The position numbers and the translations under genes were made by a program. Of a stretch of 64,000 nt of DNA, positions 16,598 to 25,019 are shown piece after piece. The number at the start of each line of letters is the position of its first letter. The first letter of the stretch is position 1. The notes beneath the pieces were generated by a model, which was not told where the DNA came from, searched no databases, and saw only the letters and a list, made by a program, of their open reading frames with translations. The stretch lies in NCBI GenBank assembly GCA_016700175.1, contig CP065003.1, positions 3,358,001 through 3,422,000 on the forward strand, given 5' to 3'. The stretch comes from Acidobacteriota bacterium (lineage in GTDB: Bacteria; Acidobacteriota; Blastocatellia; Pyrinomonadales; Pyrinomonadaceae).

Positions 16598-17461
16598 ATG
16601 CGATCGATCAGTGTTCTTGTGATCTCGATGCTGCTCGCGGGAATTGCGGCGGCGCAGAACAATCAGCCGAGGCTGAACGTCCCGACGCTCAGCCCGATCA
16701 CCGAGATAACCCAGGAAGCGGCCCTGACCGAGGTCAAGCTTGTCTATTCGAGGCCGAGCGCGAAAGGCCGGACGATCTTCGGCGGCCTTGTTCCATTCGG
16801 CGAGATATGGAGAACGGGCGCGAACGCGTCGACGAAGCTGACCTTTAAGGAAGACGTGAAGGTGGCGGGCAATCCGCTTCCGGCGGGCACATACGCGCTT
16901 TACACGATCCCCGGCGAGCACGAGTGGACGATGATCATCCACAAGAACCTGGGGCTCCGCTCGCTCGCGGGAGATGTTTACAAACAGGCAGACGACGTGT
17001 TTCGGTTCACAGCGAAACCCGCTTCGACCGGGAAATTCGTTGAGACATTCACGATACAGTTCGCGAATCTGAAGTCCGACGCGGTGGATGTCGTGCTGAG
17101 CTGGGAGAACACGATGGTGGGATTCACGATCGAGTTCGATGTCGCTTCGCAAGTGGACAAGCAGATCGCGGAGCTCCTCAAGGACGAGGCGGCCGCCAAT
17201 CCGTTCAGCTATTTCCTGGCGGCGGAGTATTACTTCCACAACGACCTCGATCAGGAGCAGGCGGTGGAATGGATCACTAAGGGACTGGAAAAGAGCCCGA
17301 AGAACCCCCGATTCGGTTTGCTCCACGCCAAGATCCTTCACAAGCAGGGCAAGACTGCTGAGGCTCTGAAGGTGATCGCCGAGGCGAACGCCTGGGCGCG
17401 GGAAAGCAATAACGCGAACTACACGGAGCAGACCCAGCTGTTCTGGGATTCGATCAAGTGA
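16598..17461 (+). CDS. DUF2911 domain protein with TPR-like tail, secreted
   Basis: The protein has 287 residues and a signal peptide (1-19). The DUF2911 beta domain covers about 30-180 and includes the characteristic VKLVYSRPSAKGRTIFG and GEIWRTGANASTKLTF stretches. The last 90 residues are helical and resemble two or three TPR units (NPRFGLLHAKILHKQGKTAE). AAGGAGGG precedes the ATG. It lies 15 nt behind the M19 gene. The function of DUF2911 is not established. Confidence 0.88.
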   Translation: MRSISVLVISMLLAGIAAAQNNQPRLNVPTLSPITEITQEAALTEVKLVYSRPSAKGRTIFGGLVPFGEIWRTGANASTKLTFKEDVKVAGNPLPAGTYALYTIPGEHEWTMIIHKNLGLRSLAGDVYKQADDVFRFTAKPASTGKFVETFTIQFANLKSDAVDVVLSWENTMVGFTIEFDVASQVDKQIAELLKDEAAANPFSYFLAAEYYFHNDLDQEQAVEWITKGLEKSPKNPRFGLLHAKILHKQGKTAEALKVIAEANAWARESNNANYTEQTQLFWDSIK

Positions 17462-18066
17462 GTGAGAGGAGAGGGCTGAGGACTGAGGGAATGCACCTGT
17501 CCCACATGCACCCAAAACGCCCCGTTTAGAGCAGCGCTCCGCGCTGCCCGAGCCGCGCACCGCGCGGCTATTCTTATATAGGAACAGATCGGAGAATTAT
17601 CCCGAGTCGCGTATAGAAGTCATATTTGTCCAATTCAATTGGATTGTCATAGCCGCGGTTGGACGAGATCAGTTGCCCCCCGCTTCAGCGGGGGGTCACG
17701 GGACGATTCAGGTACCTCGCCGGCTTCAGCCGGCCGTTCGTTGGGGCTAAAGCCCCGCATGTGTTTTACATCTCCGGCCGCCCCCCCCCCGCTGAAGCGG
17801 GGGGCAACTGATGGCGCCTTAGTATCTGCCGTGCAAATTCACGGACCTGGACAACGATTGAAACGTCGCTTTGAGACCGCCCGCGCAGCGCGAAGCGTTG
17901 CTCTAAACGGGATCGTGCCGCGAATGTAAATTGGTCGGAAACCACTTTCTTTGTTCATTTCCCATTGATCCCTGATTCTTGACCATTGATACCTGAAAAA
18001 AACCTTTCTTCCGGCCGCTGCGTAACTCTCCAACCCCCTCAAATCCTTGAGTGAAGCGCACGTCAT
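17462..18066. repeat. 605-bp repeat region: 391-bp element enclosing a REP-like palindrome block
   Basis: Outer ends are inverted copies of CCCGTTTAGAGCA followed by CGCT-CGCGCTGC, at 17521-17547 and 17885-17911 (25 of 27 positions agree). Inside, at 17670-17810, sits a 141-bp block whose two ends read CAGTTGCCCCCC...GGGGGGCAACTG. It contains CCCCGCTTCAGCGGGG, GCCGGCTTCAGCCGGC and GGGGCTAAAGCCCC palindromes and a run of ten C. No gene is supported here. Confidence 0.8.
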
Positions 18067-19530
18067 ATGAAAAAGAAAAATACCCGCCCCCGATGGATCC
18101 AGAAATGCGACCTGGGTCCTGATCTACCCGTACCGACCCAGATCGTTTCGAACGAGGAGTTCGCGCCGCCCGACCAGACCGAGGATCAGAAGCGCGTCGA
18201 GCGCAAGCTGAACGAGATCGCCGATGAGGCGTCGAGGCGCCTCGGCGTCAGCCGCCGCGATTTCCTGCGGTCTTCCGGGGGAATGGCCGCCGCGTTCCTC
18301 GCGATGAACTCAGTCTTTGGCGAATTCTTCCAGGTCGATGCCGCCGAGATTTTCGAGTCCGCCGCGACGGACGAGAAGTTTCCCAAGAAGCCGTTCATCT
18401 TCGATATTCACACGCATCACGTCGAAACCGGCAAGGTCATCAACGACCCTCCGCTGCTCAACTACCGAAACGCCGGCGCCGCGTGGGGGAACAAGGACCT
18501 CGTGGGAAAGGAACACGTCTGGGAGGACATGTACCTTGAGAACTATATCAAGGAGATGTTCCTCGACAGCGACACGTCGATGGCGGTCATCACCGGCCTG
18601 CCTGCGAAGGAGGACAAGAACAACGTCCTTCCGCCAGCCGAGATGATCGAGACCCGCACGAAGATCAACGGGCTCGCCGATTCTCAGAGGATCGTCGCAC
18701 ACGGTCTGTTCTCTCCCGATCTTGGGAAATCGGATCTCGAGTCGATGAAACGCCAGCACGAGAACCTGAAGGTCGAGGCATGGAAAGGCTATCCCGGGCA
18801 GCCTCTGGCTGACGGAAGCGTGGGCTGGTGGATGGACGACGAGAAGGTCGCGTACCCGGCTTACGAGTATTCGAAGAAGATCGGCATCCGCAACATATGC
18901 GTCCACAAGGGGCTTCCGCTGCCCGGCTGGGACCTGGACCACAGCAGTCCGAAGGACGTGCCGAAGGCGGCGAAGGATTTTCCGGACATGAACTTCCTGA
19001 TCTATCACGCCGGATTTCAGGGCGGGCCCCCGATAATGCAGATCCTTCAGGGCGGGCTGAAGACGCGCACGCGCATCCCCTGGGTGTCGGACCTGTGCGA
19101 AGCGCGCAGGAAGGACCCGAAGATGACGAACGTCTATATGGACCTCGGGACAACGTTCGGAATGACCGCCATCACCGCGCCGGATCTGTGCGCGTATATG
19201 CTCGGCGAGATGATCGATGCGTTCGGCGAAGACCACGTCCTTTGGGGCACTGACTCGATCTGGTGGGGCAGTCCGCAATGGCAGATCGAGGCGTTAAAAC
19301 GGCTGCAGATGCCGGAACGGTTCATAAAGGACTTCGGCTTCAAGCCCCTGACCGACGAAGTGAAGGAAAAGATCTTCGGCCTGAACTCGGCTCGCGTTTA
19401 CGGGATCGACGTGAAAGCGAAGCTGAAGGCGATCCCGGGAGATTACGTGACGAAGCTGAAGAAGGACTACGCCGACGCGGGAGGCGCGCGGTCCAACCGG
19501 CAATACGGGTGGATAAGGTCCAAATCCTGA
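18067..19530 (+). CDS. Amidohydrolase (PF04909-like) with a recessed Tat signal
   Basis: The protein has 487 residues. A twin-arginine motif S62-RRDFL-67 followed by a hydrophobic stretch (70-84) implies Tat export of a folded, metal-loaded enzyme, although about 60 hydrophilic residues precede it, which is unusual. The amidohydrolase-2 barrel follows: FDIHTHH (113-117, metal ligands H115 and H117), a lysine/His strand ICVHKG, NFLIYHAG and the terminal HVLWGTDSIWWG with the catalytic Asp. Family members are hydrolases or decarboxylases; the substrate is unknown. There is no Shine-Dalgarno sequence at ATG 18067, so a start farther downstream is conceivable. Confidence 0.85.
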   Translation: MKKKNTRPRWIQKCDLGPDLPVPTQIVSNEEFAPPDQTEDQKRVERKLNEIADEASRRLGVSRRDFLRSSGGMAAAFLAMNSVFGEFFQVDAAEIFESAATDEKFPKKPFIFDIHTHHVETGKVINDPPLLNYRNAGAAWGNKDLVGKEHVWEDMYLENYIKEMFLDSDTSMAVITGLPAKEDKNNVLPPAEMIETRTKINGLADSQRIVAHGLFSPDLGKSDLESMKRQHENLKVEAWKGYPGQPLADGSVGWWMDDEKVAYPAYEYSKKIGIRNICVHKGLPLPGWDLDHSSPKDVPKAAKDFPDMNFLIYHAGFQGGPPIMQILQGGLKTRTRIPWVSDLCEARRKDPKMTNVYMDLGTTFGMTAITAPDLCAYMLGEMIDAFGEDHVLWGTDSIWWGSPQWQIEALKRLQMPERFIKDFGFKPLTDEVKEKIFGLNSARVYGIDVKAKLKAIPGDYVTKLKKDYADAGGARSNRQYGWIRSKS

Positions 19531-19788
19531 GGTAACGCGAACTTCAGTTTGCGCCGCGCGAACGCGCGGGAGAGTTCGAGGACCTGGAACGCGACGGTCG
19601 CTACGGACGCAAAGGGATCTGATTCGTTCTTACTTCGCGACCTTTGCGACCTTTGCGTTGAGTCGCAGGAGCGGATCGTTCCCGCCTTCCGGCGGGCGAC
19701 AAGCTGAAGCTTATCGTACATCGCCCGAAAGTATCGTAAACTCTTCCCTGTCCAACCTTTCCGACTGCAAAGTACACAGGAGCTTACG
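19531..19788. repeat. Intergenic repeats of families K and J
   Basis: 19587-19662 holds an inverted 'CGCAAAGG / CCTTTGCG' pair of family K. 19681-19718 holds a family J unit: hairpin CCCGCC-TTCC-GGCGGG followed by CGACAAGCTGAAGCTTATCG. A CAGGAG ribosome binding site for the next gene ends the interval. Confidence 0.7.
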
Positions 19789-20604
19789 ATGAGACTACTT
19801 GCAGCGGCATTCGCCGCAACTGTCCTTGCCGCGTCAGCATTCCCGCAGTCCGACATCGTCTCGACCCGCGAGATGGACCGTATCAACTGGATGGAATTCG
19901 GCGAGACGGTTCCTTCAAAGATCGACACGGTCCTGCTTCCGACCGGCACGCTCGAGCCTCACGGCGTCGCCAACAACGGAGCCGACAACACCGCGCCGAC
20001 GGCGATGGCGAAGGCGATAGCGAAACGCACGAACGCTATGATCGCGCCGACGCTTCCGTACGGAATCACCGGAAGCCTTGAAGGGTATCCGGGCGCGTTC
20101 CGGATCTCCGAAAAAGCATACCGACCGTTCGTGAAAGAGATCCTCGAAGGCCTGGCCAAGAACGGATTCCGGAACATCATCATCCTCAACGGACACGGAG
20201 GCGGTCAGACCGCCGTCCTTCAGTCCGTCGCCGAAGAGGTCGCGATCGAACGCAAGGTTCGAACGCTCGTCATCAACTGGTGGTCGTTCGCTTCCGATGT
20301 GACCCTCGAGGTCTTCGGCGAGGACGGCGGACACGCCGGATGGAACGAGACCGCGTTCATCCAGGCTATCGACCCCACGCTGGTCGATCAGAAGCGATAC
20401 GAAAAGGACATGGCGACCGCCTATCCAAGGCCGGGAACGTGGTCTGCGGTTCCTTTTCCTTCGTCGATCGGGCTCTACAAGGAAGGCGAGGGATATCCGA
20501 AGTTCGATCAGGCGAAAGCCGACGAATACTTCCGGAAAGTTACCGACAAGGTTGCGGGGCTGATAATCGAAGTCCGAAGGAAGTGGGACAAGGCGAAACT
20601 CTAG
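19789..20604 (+). CDS. Creatininase family amidohydrolase, secreted
   Basis: The 271-residue protein has a signal peptide (1-20), unlike most cytoplasmic creatininases. Family motifs: LPTGTLEPHG with E56 and H58, D66 in GADNTAP, NGHGGG (134-139) and DGGHAGWNETA. These are the metal-binding and active-site blocks of creatininase/MftE-like amidohydrolases, which open cyclic or linear amides. The substrate cannot be assigned. The good ribosome site (CAGGAG) supports the ATG. The DUF2585 gene begins 13 nt downstream, so they are likely co-transcribed. Confidence 0.92.
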   Translation: MRLLAAAFAATVLAASAFPQSDIVSTREMDRINWMEFGETVPSKIDTVLLPTGTLEPHGVANNGADNTAPTAMAKAIAKRTNAMIAPTLPYGITGSLEGYPGAFRISEKAYRPFVKEILEGLAKNGFRNIIILNGHGGGQTAVLQSVAEEVAIERKVRTLVINWWSFASDVTLEVFGEDGGHAGWNETAFIQAIDPTLVDQKRYEKDMATAYPRPGTWSAVPFPSSIGLYKEGEGYPKFDQAKADEYFRKVTDKVAGLIIEVRRKWDKAKL

Positions 20605-20617
20605 TAACCGGGATCCG

Positions 20618-21232
20618 ATGACAAAAGAAGAACCGAGACCCCGGAACGGACTGTTCCGTCACGAGACGCTCAAAGATTACCTGCCGTGGATCCTTATGGC
20701 GGCGGTGTTCGCCTGGATGACGTTCCAGCTATGGTTCGTGGGGCGTATATGGTGGTGCGAACTCGATTCGCCGATCTACCTCGTAACTTTCGACGCCTGG
20801 AGCTCGCACACCTCACAGCACCTCTTCGATCCCTACGCGCTGACGCATCTGCTCCACGGATTCCTTTTCCTGTGGGGCGCTAATCTTTTGTTCCGCGGCA
20901 AGATCGCGTTCTCGTGGCTTCTTCTGGTTTGCGTGTTCGGCGAAGCCGTATGGGAGGTGATCGAGAACTCGCCGAGCATCATCGAGAGGTACCGCGCGAA
21001 CACGGCCTCGCTGGACTACTTCGGAGATTCGATCGCCAATTCGATCGGCGACGTCGCGTCGTGCGTGCTCGGGTTCATCGCTGCCTACAAGCTAAGGTTC
21101 TGGAAGTCGCTCGCCGTATTTGTCCTGATCGAACTTTTCCTGATCTTCACGATCCGCGACAGCCTTCTGATCAACATCGTGATGCTTCTCTGGCCGATCG
21201 AGGCGATAAAGGTGTGGCAGACGGGCGCTTGA
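20618..21232 (+). CDS. DUF2585 / UPF0314 family membrane protein
   Basis: The 204-residue protein has about five hydrophobic segments (near 25-45, 80-97, 103-118, 145-160, 165-200). Conserved family blocks are plain: SQHLFDPYALTHLLHGFLF, then EVIENSPSIIERYR, then SLDYFGDSIANSIGD. The family is found in inner membranes and has no established role. It follows the creatininase gene by 13 nt. Neither a cofactor site nor a signal peptide is evident. Confidence 0.87.
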   Translation: MTKEEPRPRNGLFRHETLKDYLPWILMAAVFAWMTFQLWFVGRIWWCELDSPIYLVTFDAWSSHTSQHLFDPYALTHLLHGFLFLWGANLLFRGKIAFSWLLLVCVFGEAVWEVIENSPSIIERYRANTASLDYFGDSIANSIGDVASCVLGFIAAYKLRFWKSLAVFVLIELFLIFTIRDSLLINIVMLLWPIEAIKVWQTGA

Positions 21233-21347
21233 AGCCAGAAAAGCTTTCCGTGAAATGCTTTACAGCGATCCGCCTTGCTGATATCTTTTTTCCGGTTCCG
21301 GTCCCGGGACGTTCAAGTAATTCAATCCAGTTTGGAGCAGATCCCCG

Positions 21348-21782
21348 ATGGCAATTGATGTCCACTCCGAGATCCTTATCGAGAGACCGCCCGAAAAAGT
21401 AGCCGAAGTAATGTTCAATCCGAAGATGGACAAGCTTTGGATCCGAAGCCTTGCCGAGGTCTTCCCGATGGAATCGGGGTTTTACAGGCAGGGCGCGAAG
21501 ATCGAGCGTGTCGGCGACTTTATGAGCAAACGCTACTCTGCAAAGGTCCAGGTGATGAAGTGCGACCCCGGCAGATCGGTGGAGCTCTACCAGGACGAGC
21601 CCTTCGAGATGAAGCAGAAGTACTCGGTCCGCGAGGCCGAAGGCGGGACGCTCGCACGTGTTTCGGTATCGAGCATCGGCGAGCTTCTTTTCAACTCGCC
21701 GGTCTCGATCCTTTCGAAGAAGCTGAAGGAGAATCTTGACGACGATCTGAAGAACCTGAAGAAGCTTGTCGAGACCGGCTGA
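21348..21782 (+). CDS. SRPBCC/START-like ligand-binding protein
   Basis: The 144-residue protein consists of one helix-grip domain: an N-terminal strand (DVHSEILIERPPEKV) with the 'I.ap.e.V' start typical of polyketide-cyclase-like proteins, a central antiparallel sheet and a long C-terminal helix (KLKENLDDDLKNLKKLVE). It is cytoplasmic, without a signal. Such proteins bind hydrophobic ligands; none can be named here. It sits between DUF2585 and YceI genes on the same strand with gaps of about 115 and 97 nt. Confidence 0.83.
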   Translation: MAIDVHSEILIERPPEKVAEVMFNPKMDKLWIRSLAEVFPMESGFYRQGAKIERVGDFMSKRYSAKVQVMKCDPGRSVELYQDEPFEMKQKYSVREAEGGTLARVSVSSIGELLFNSPVSILSKKLKENLDDDLKNLKKLVETG

Positions 21783-21879
21783 CGCCCGTGCGAGAAAAGC
21801 TCTGATTGAAAGGTCCGCCTCCAGGTCATAAGATATAGGTTCAACTTCAATCAAAGGGTCTTTCAGGAGCAGGAAATTT

Positions 21880-22581
21880 ATGCGCAGATCAGCAGTATTG
21901 TCTTTGGGGTCGTTCGCCGCGGCCGTCTTGTTTGCGTTCGGCAGCTTTTTCTTCGTATCAAACGCGACCACGCCGACAGTCGAACAGCGCTTCGACATCA
22001 TCGCTTCGGACGACTCACTGTCCAAAGCGGAGCAAAAAGGCGCTTACGGATTCGACCGCGCGCACAGCTACATTGGCTTCAGGGTCAGGCATATGGGCCT
22101 GGTCGACGTGCCCGGGAGCTTTACCGATTTTACGGGCGATGTGGATTTCGATCCGGACAACGCGAAGAACTCGTCGGTAGAGTTCACGGCTCAGATGAAA
22201 AGCGTTAACACACGCGTCGACGCCCGCGACAATCATCTCCGATCGAAGGATTTCTTCGAGGTGGAGACGTACCCCGAAATGAAGTTCAAGAGCAAGTCCA
22301 TCGCGAAGAAAGGCGACGGGTACGTCGTCACCGGCAGCCTGACGATGAAGGACGTGACAAAAGAGGTCTCGATCCCCGTAAAGGTCGTCGGCCCGATCAA
22401 GGATTCGCGGGGCACCATCCGCCTGGGAGTCGTCGGCTCGACCGAGATCAACCGCAGGGACTTCAACGTGAACTACGGCGGAGATCTTCCGAACGGATCG
22501 CCTATGTTGTCGGACAACGTGAGGATCGATCTTCAGATCGAGAGCGTGAAGAAGAAAGAAGAGGCGGCGCCGGGCCAGTAG
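21880..22581 (+). CDS. YceI family lipid-binding protein, exported
   Basis: The 233-residue protein has an N-terminal signal or anchor (residues 9-26) and then a YceI lipocalin-like barrel (about 50-225). Typical blocks: FDRAHSYIGFRVRHMGLVDV, FTGDVDFDP, VEFTAQMKSVNTRVDARDNH and LTMKDVTKEVSIPV. YceI proteins carry isoprenoid or fatty lipids in the periplasm. CAGGAG precedes the ATG and an intrinsic terminator follows the stop. Confidence 0.93.
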   Translation: MRRSAVLSLGSFAAAVLFAFGSFFFVSNATTPTVEQRFDIIASDDSLSKAEQKGAYGFDRAHSYIGFRVRHMGLVDVPGSFTDFTGDVDFDPDNAKNSSVEFTAQMKSVNTRVDARDNHLRSKDFFEVETYPEMKFKSKSIAKKGDGYVVTGSLTMKDVTKEVSIPVKVVGPIKDSRGTIRLGVVGSTEINRRDFNVNYGGDLPNGSPMLSDNVRIDLQIESVKKKEEAAPGQ

Positions 22582-22608
22582 GTGGGGTTACGACAATTGA
22601 GCGAAAAA

Positions 22609-22635
22609 GGCCGCCTGTCCGGGCGGCCATTTTCT
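22609..22635 (+). terminator. Intrinsic terminator after the YceI gene
   Basis: A 7-bp GC stem, GGCCGCC (22609-22615) with GGCGGCC (22622-22628) and a 6-nt loop, is followed by ATTTTCTTG. Confidence 0.65.
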
Positions 22636-22639
22636 TGTT

Positions 22640-23035
22640 GTCGTGGTTCAGAATTCCAGTTCTCTCTTCTGAGGATCAGAATTTCAGACCATCTGACATC
22701 GCCTATCAGTTGTCCCCCGCTTCAGCGGGGGGATCGAAAAGGCCACTAGACAATTTCGCCGGCTTCAGCCGGATATCTCGGGGCTAAAGCCCCTATCCTG
22801 TTTCTTTTACCTGGTTTGTCCCCCCGTCTAAATCCGGGGGCAACTGACGGCTCCCGGATGTCCGACGATCCTGGTTCTCAAGATCCAGGTAGCGCGCGTT
22901 CACGGACGATGTACCCGGTGCCATCGGGGCTGAATGCGTTTTGAGCAGATTGCGCTCCTAACGGAGTGCGGGTCGATATTCGGATCGTCTCGCTACAGAC
23001 ATTGGGCTCCTATGGAGCCGAAGATGAGTTCCTGC
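22640..23035. repeat. REP-like block (22707-22846) and hairpin array (22891-23019)
   Basis: 22707-22846 is a second 140-bp copy of the block with CAGTTG...CAACTG ends seen at 17670-17810, carrying the same three internal palindromes. 22891-23019 is a family H copy ending in the palindrome GGCTCCTATGGAGCC. No gene is supported; the interval separates convergent genes. Confidence 0.8.
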
Positions 23036-24997
23036 TCATCGCTTTTCGAGAAGTACCATCTTTCCGTCCGTCAGGCTGAACGTGTCGAAGAGCTTCTTAA
23101 GCTGCGGATAGGCGTCCGCGGAAAAGATGATGCTTCGGTCGCCGAAGCGAAACCGCCGGCTGACCTCAAGCTTCGGCGCTGCCTTGTCAGGTATCACGGA
23201 AATGTTAAGCCCGCTGACTCCGCTTCTGTCTTCGACCTCCGCCGGCCAGTCCGAGAGATCCGTTGAATACCCTTCCGGATACTCGATCTCTATCTCGTCC
23301 TCCTCGGTCCACGGATAGCGGAAATGTATTGCGTGCCTTCTTTCAGCCGATGTGAATACGGGCGCGATCCCATACTCGAATACCGAAGGCTGGAAAAACA
23401 TCCTTGAGCCAGCCTGTTGCGCGAACCTGGGAATCGCAAGGTCGAACTCATAGACGAGCGGAAGCGTGTTGTCCTTAATGTTCTCGATCTTTACGTTCGA
23501 AACCTCAACAGTACCTGTCCTCGCTTCGAAGGATGCCTCCACGGTCGCGATCCTTCCTTCAAAAGTCTTCCACCACAGCGCTTCACGCCGGTCGATCGCG
23601 GCCTGTCCGGTGAACTCCAGCCGAACGGTGCCCCGGAGATCTCCCTTTTCGTCAATACGGAAACTGCCTTTTCGCGAGACCTTTGTTCTGTTTGCGGGCG
23701 GAAACTGGATCGAGGTCCAGATGTACGTCTTCTTGTCGATCAGCATCCCGTTGACGTTCAAATTCTTCCAGTGGACGATTCCCGCCGGCAGATAGGGCAC
23801 CGCCGGATCGAAATAGTGCCAGTCCTCGCCGACCTTGACCGCTATGAACCAGTCCCTGACGAACTCGGAGCTTTTGTGGAACTCGGGATGAAAAAAGAGT
23901 TTGCTGCGGTCGCCGGTCCGCGCCATTCGCACCTCGAAATCGAGAGCCCTCGCAAGTGCCGCAAAGGTGTAATTGATCTCGGGCGCGAGCCCGGCCTTGT
24001 AACCGATCACGTCGTCCGGAGTTCTTCCTCTGTATGAAGATCTGCCCGGCAGTTCTTCGGAATCGTCGAAGTCGTGGTTCCTGATCTCCTTCTGGACAAA
24101 GTTGTAGAGCTTCTCCAGTTTCTTCAGGTCGTCGGTTTCGGAGCCAACGATCTCGCGGGCCGTCCTCTTCACCTTGCCGCGGGGGGTCGTGCGCCGATCG
24201 AAGCCGGCGGTAAAACGACCGGCGTAGGCAGACCAATCGAAGTCTTCTCCGTCCTTGCTGTATTCGATGAAGACCCATTGCCGCACCTCGTCGGTTGGCG
24301 GCATGAACGGCTCTTCACGAAACGCCGGTACGTTCCGACGGTCCAGAACCAAAAGATCCTCGTCACCCTGGTATTGCCGGAACTCCAGTTTCGTTTCCGT
24401 GTTGTACGAGCGCGTGAAAACGCTCCGCCCTCCTCTTGTTTTAAGAAAGATCGTCAGCCGTTGGGCAGGTATCGGCAGCTGAATGGGAAAATCGCGGCCG
24501 TCGAGTGTTGAGCCGACGCCGTCTTCGGTATACCGGACCTCGATCACCGCGCCGGGCCGGATTCCCGGAAACGCGAACGAATACGACTTCACACGGCTTC
24601 TCGTTGTGCGCGATGCGACCTGTTCGAAGATGTCATCTTTCGATATTTCTCTCGAGGTCCCGTCCGGGAGCGTGATCCTGCCGGCGAGATCTTCTATATC
24701 CCGTAACCACGAGTCGGTCACCCTGAACGTGGCGTGCTGTTCGACGCCGCGCTCTGTGAACAGTTTGATCCTGGCGTACCTTGTTGTCTTGAAGTTGCCG
24801 GGGTTGGTGTCGTCGAGCGTAACTTCCCAGAAGATCGCCTCGGCGTCGGCCCCCGGTTCGACCTGAGGCGTGGTCATTTCGAGCTCGGCTTTCGTTACAG
24901 GCTTCCAGTCTGGCGGATCGGCCGCGAACACAGCGGTGTTCATTGCGACCACAGCCGCGAAGAAAAGGAGTAACGTTCTCGAGCCTGGAAATGCCAT
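23036..24997 (-). CDS. Secreted DUF3857/transglutaminase-like protein, paralog C (catalytic Cys replaced by Ala)
   Basis: The 653-residue protein has a signal peptide (1-25, ending AVFAA), a DUF3857 domain, a transglutaminase-like core and a C-terminal beta domain ending KKLFDTFSLTDGKMV. The core site reads G-L-A-P-E with Ala338 at the Cys position, and the His position falls in RDWFIAVKV. It is thus a predicted pseudoenzyme. It starts 22 nt after the stop of paralog D on the same strand, so its expression probably depends on the upstream gene. There is no clear Shine-Dalgarno sequence at the ATG, consistent with coupling. Confidence 0.88.
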   Translation of the reverse strand: MAFPGSRTLLLFFAAVVAMNTAVFAADPPDWKPVTKAELEMTTPQVEPGADAEAIFWEVTLDDTNPGNFKTTRYARIKLFTERGVEQHATFRVTDSWLRDIEDLAGRITLPDGTSREISKDDIFEQVASRTTRSRVKSYSFAFPGIRPGAVIEVRYTEDGVGSTLDGRDFPIQLPIPAQRLTIFLKTRGGRSVFTRSYNTETKLEFRQYQGDEDLLVLDRRNVPAFREEPFMPPTDEVRQWVFIEYSKDGEDFDWSAYAGRFTAGFDRRTTPRGKVKRTAREIVGSETDDLKKLEKLYNFVQKEIRNHDFDDSEELPGRSSYRGRTPDDVIGYKAGLAPEINYTFAALARALDFEVRMARTGDRSKLFFHPEFHKSSEFVRDWFIAVKVGEDWHYFDPAVPYLPAGIVHWKNLNVNGMLIDKKTYIWTSIQFPPANRTKVSRKGSFRIDEKGDLRGTVRLEFTGQAAIDRREALWWKTFEGRIATVEASFEARTGTVEVSNVKIENIKDNTLPLVYEFDLAIPRFAQQAGSRMFFQPSVFEYGIAPVFTSAERRHAIHFRYPWTEEDEIEIEYPEGYSTDLSDWPAEVEDRSGVSGLNISVIPDKAAPKLEVSRRFRFGDRSIIFSADAYPQLKKLFDTFSLTDGKMVLLEKR

Positions 24998-25019
24998 TCT
25001 GCGGAAGCCCGGACGCTGG

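Noticed and set aside
16001..17560. 519-codon minus-strand ORF opposite the M19 and DUF2911 genes
   Set aside because: It covers two well-supported genes on the other strand and shows no domain. Long antisense frames are expected at this GC content.
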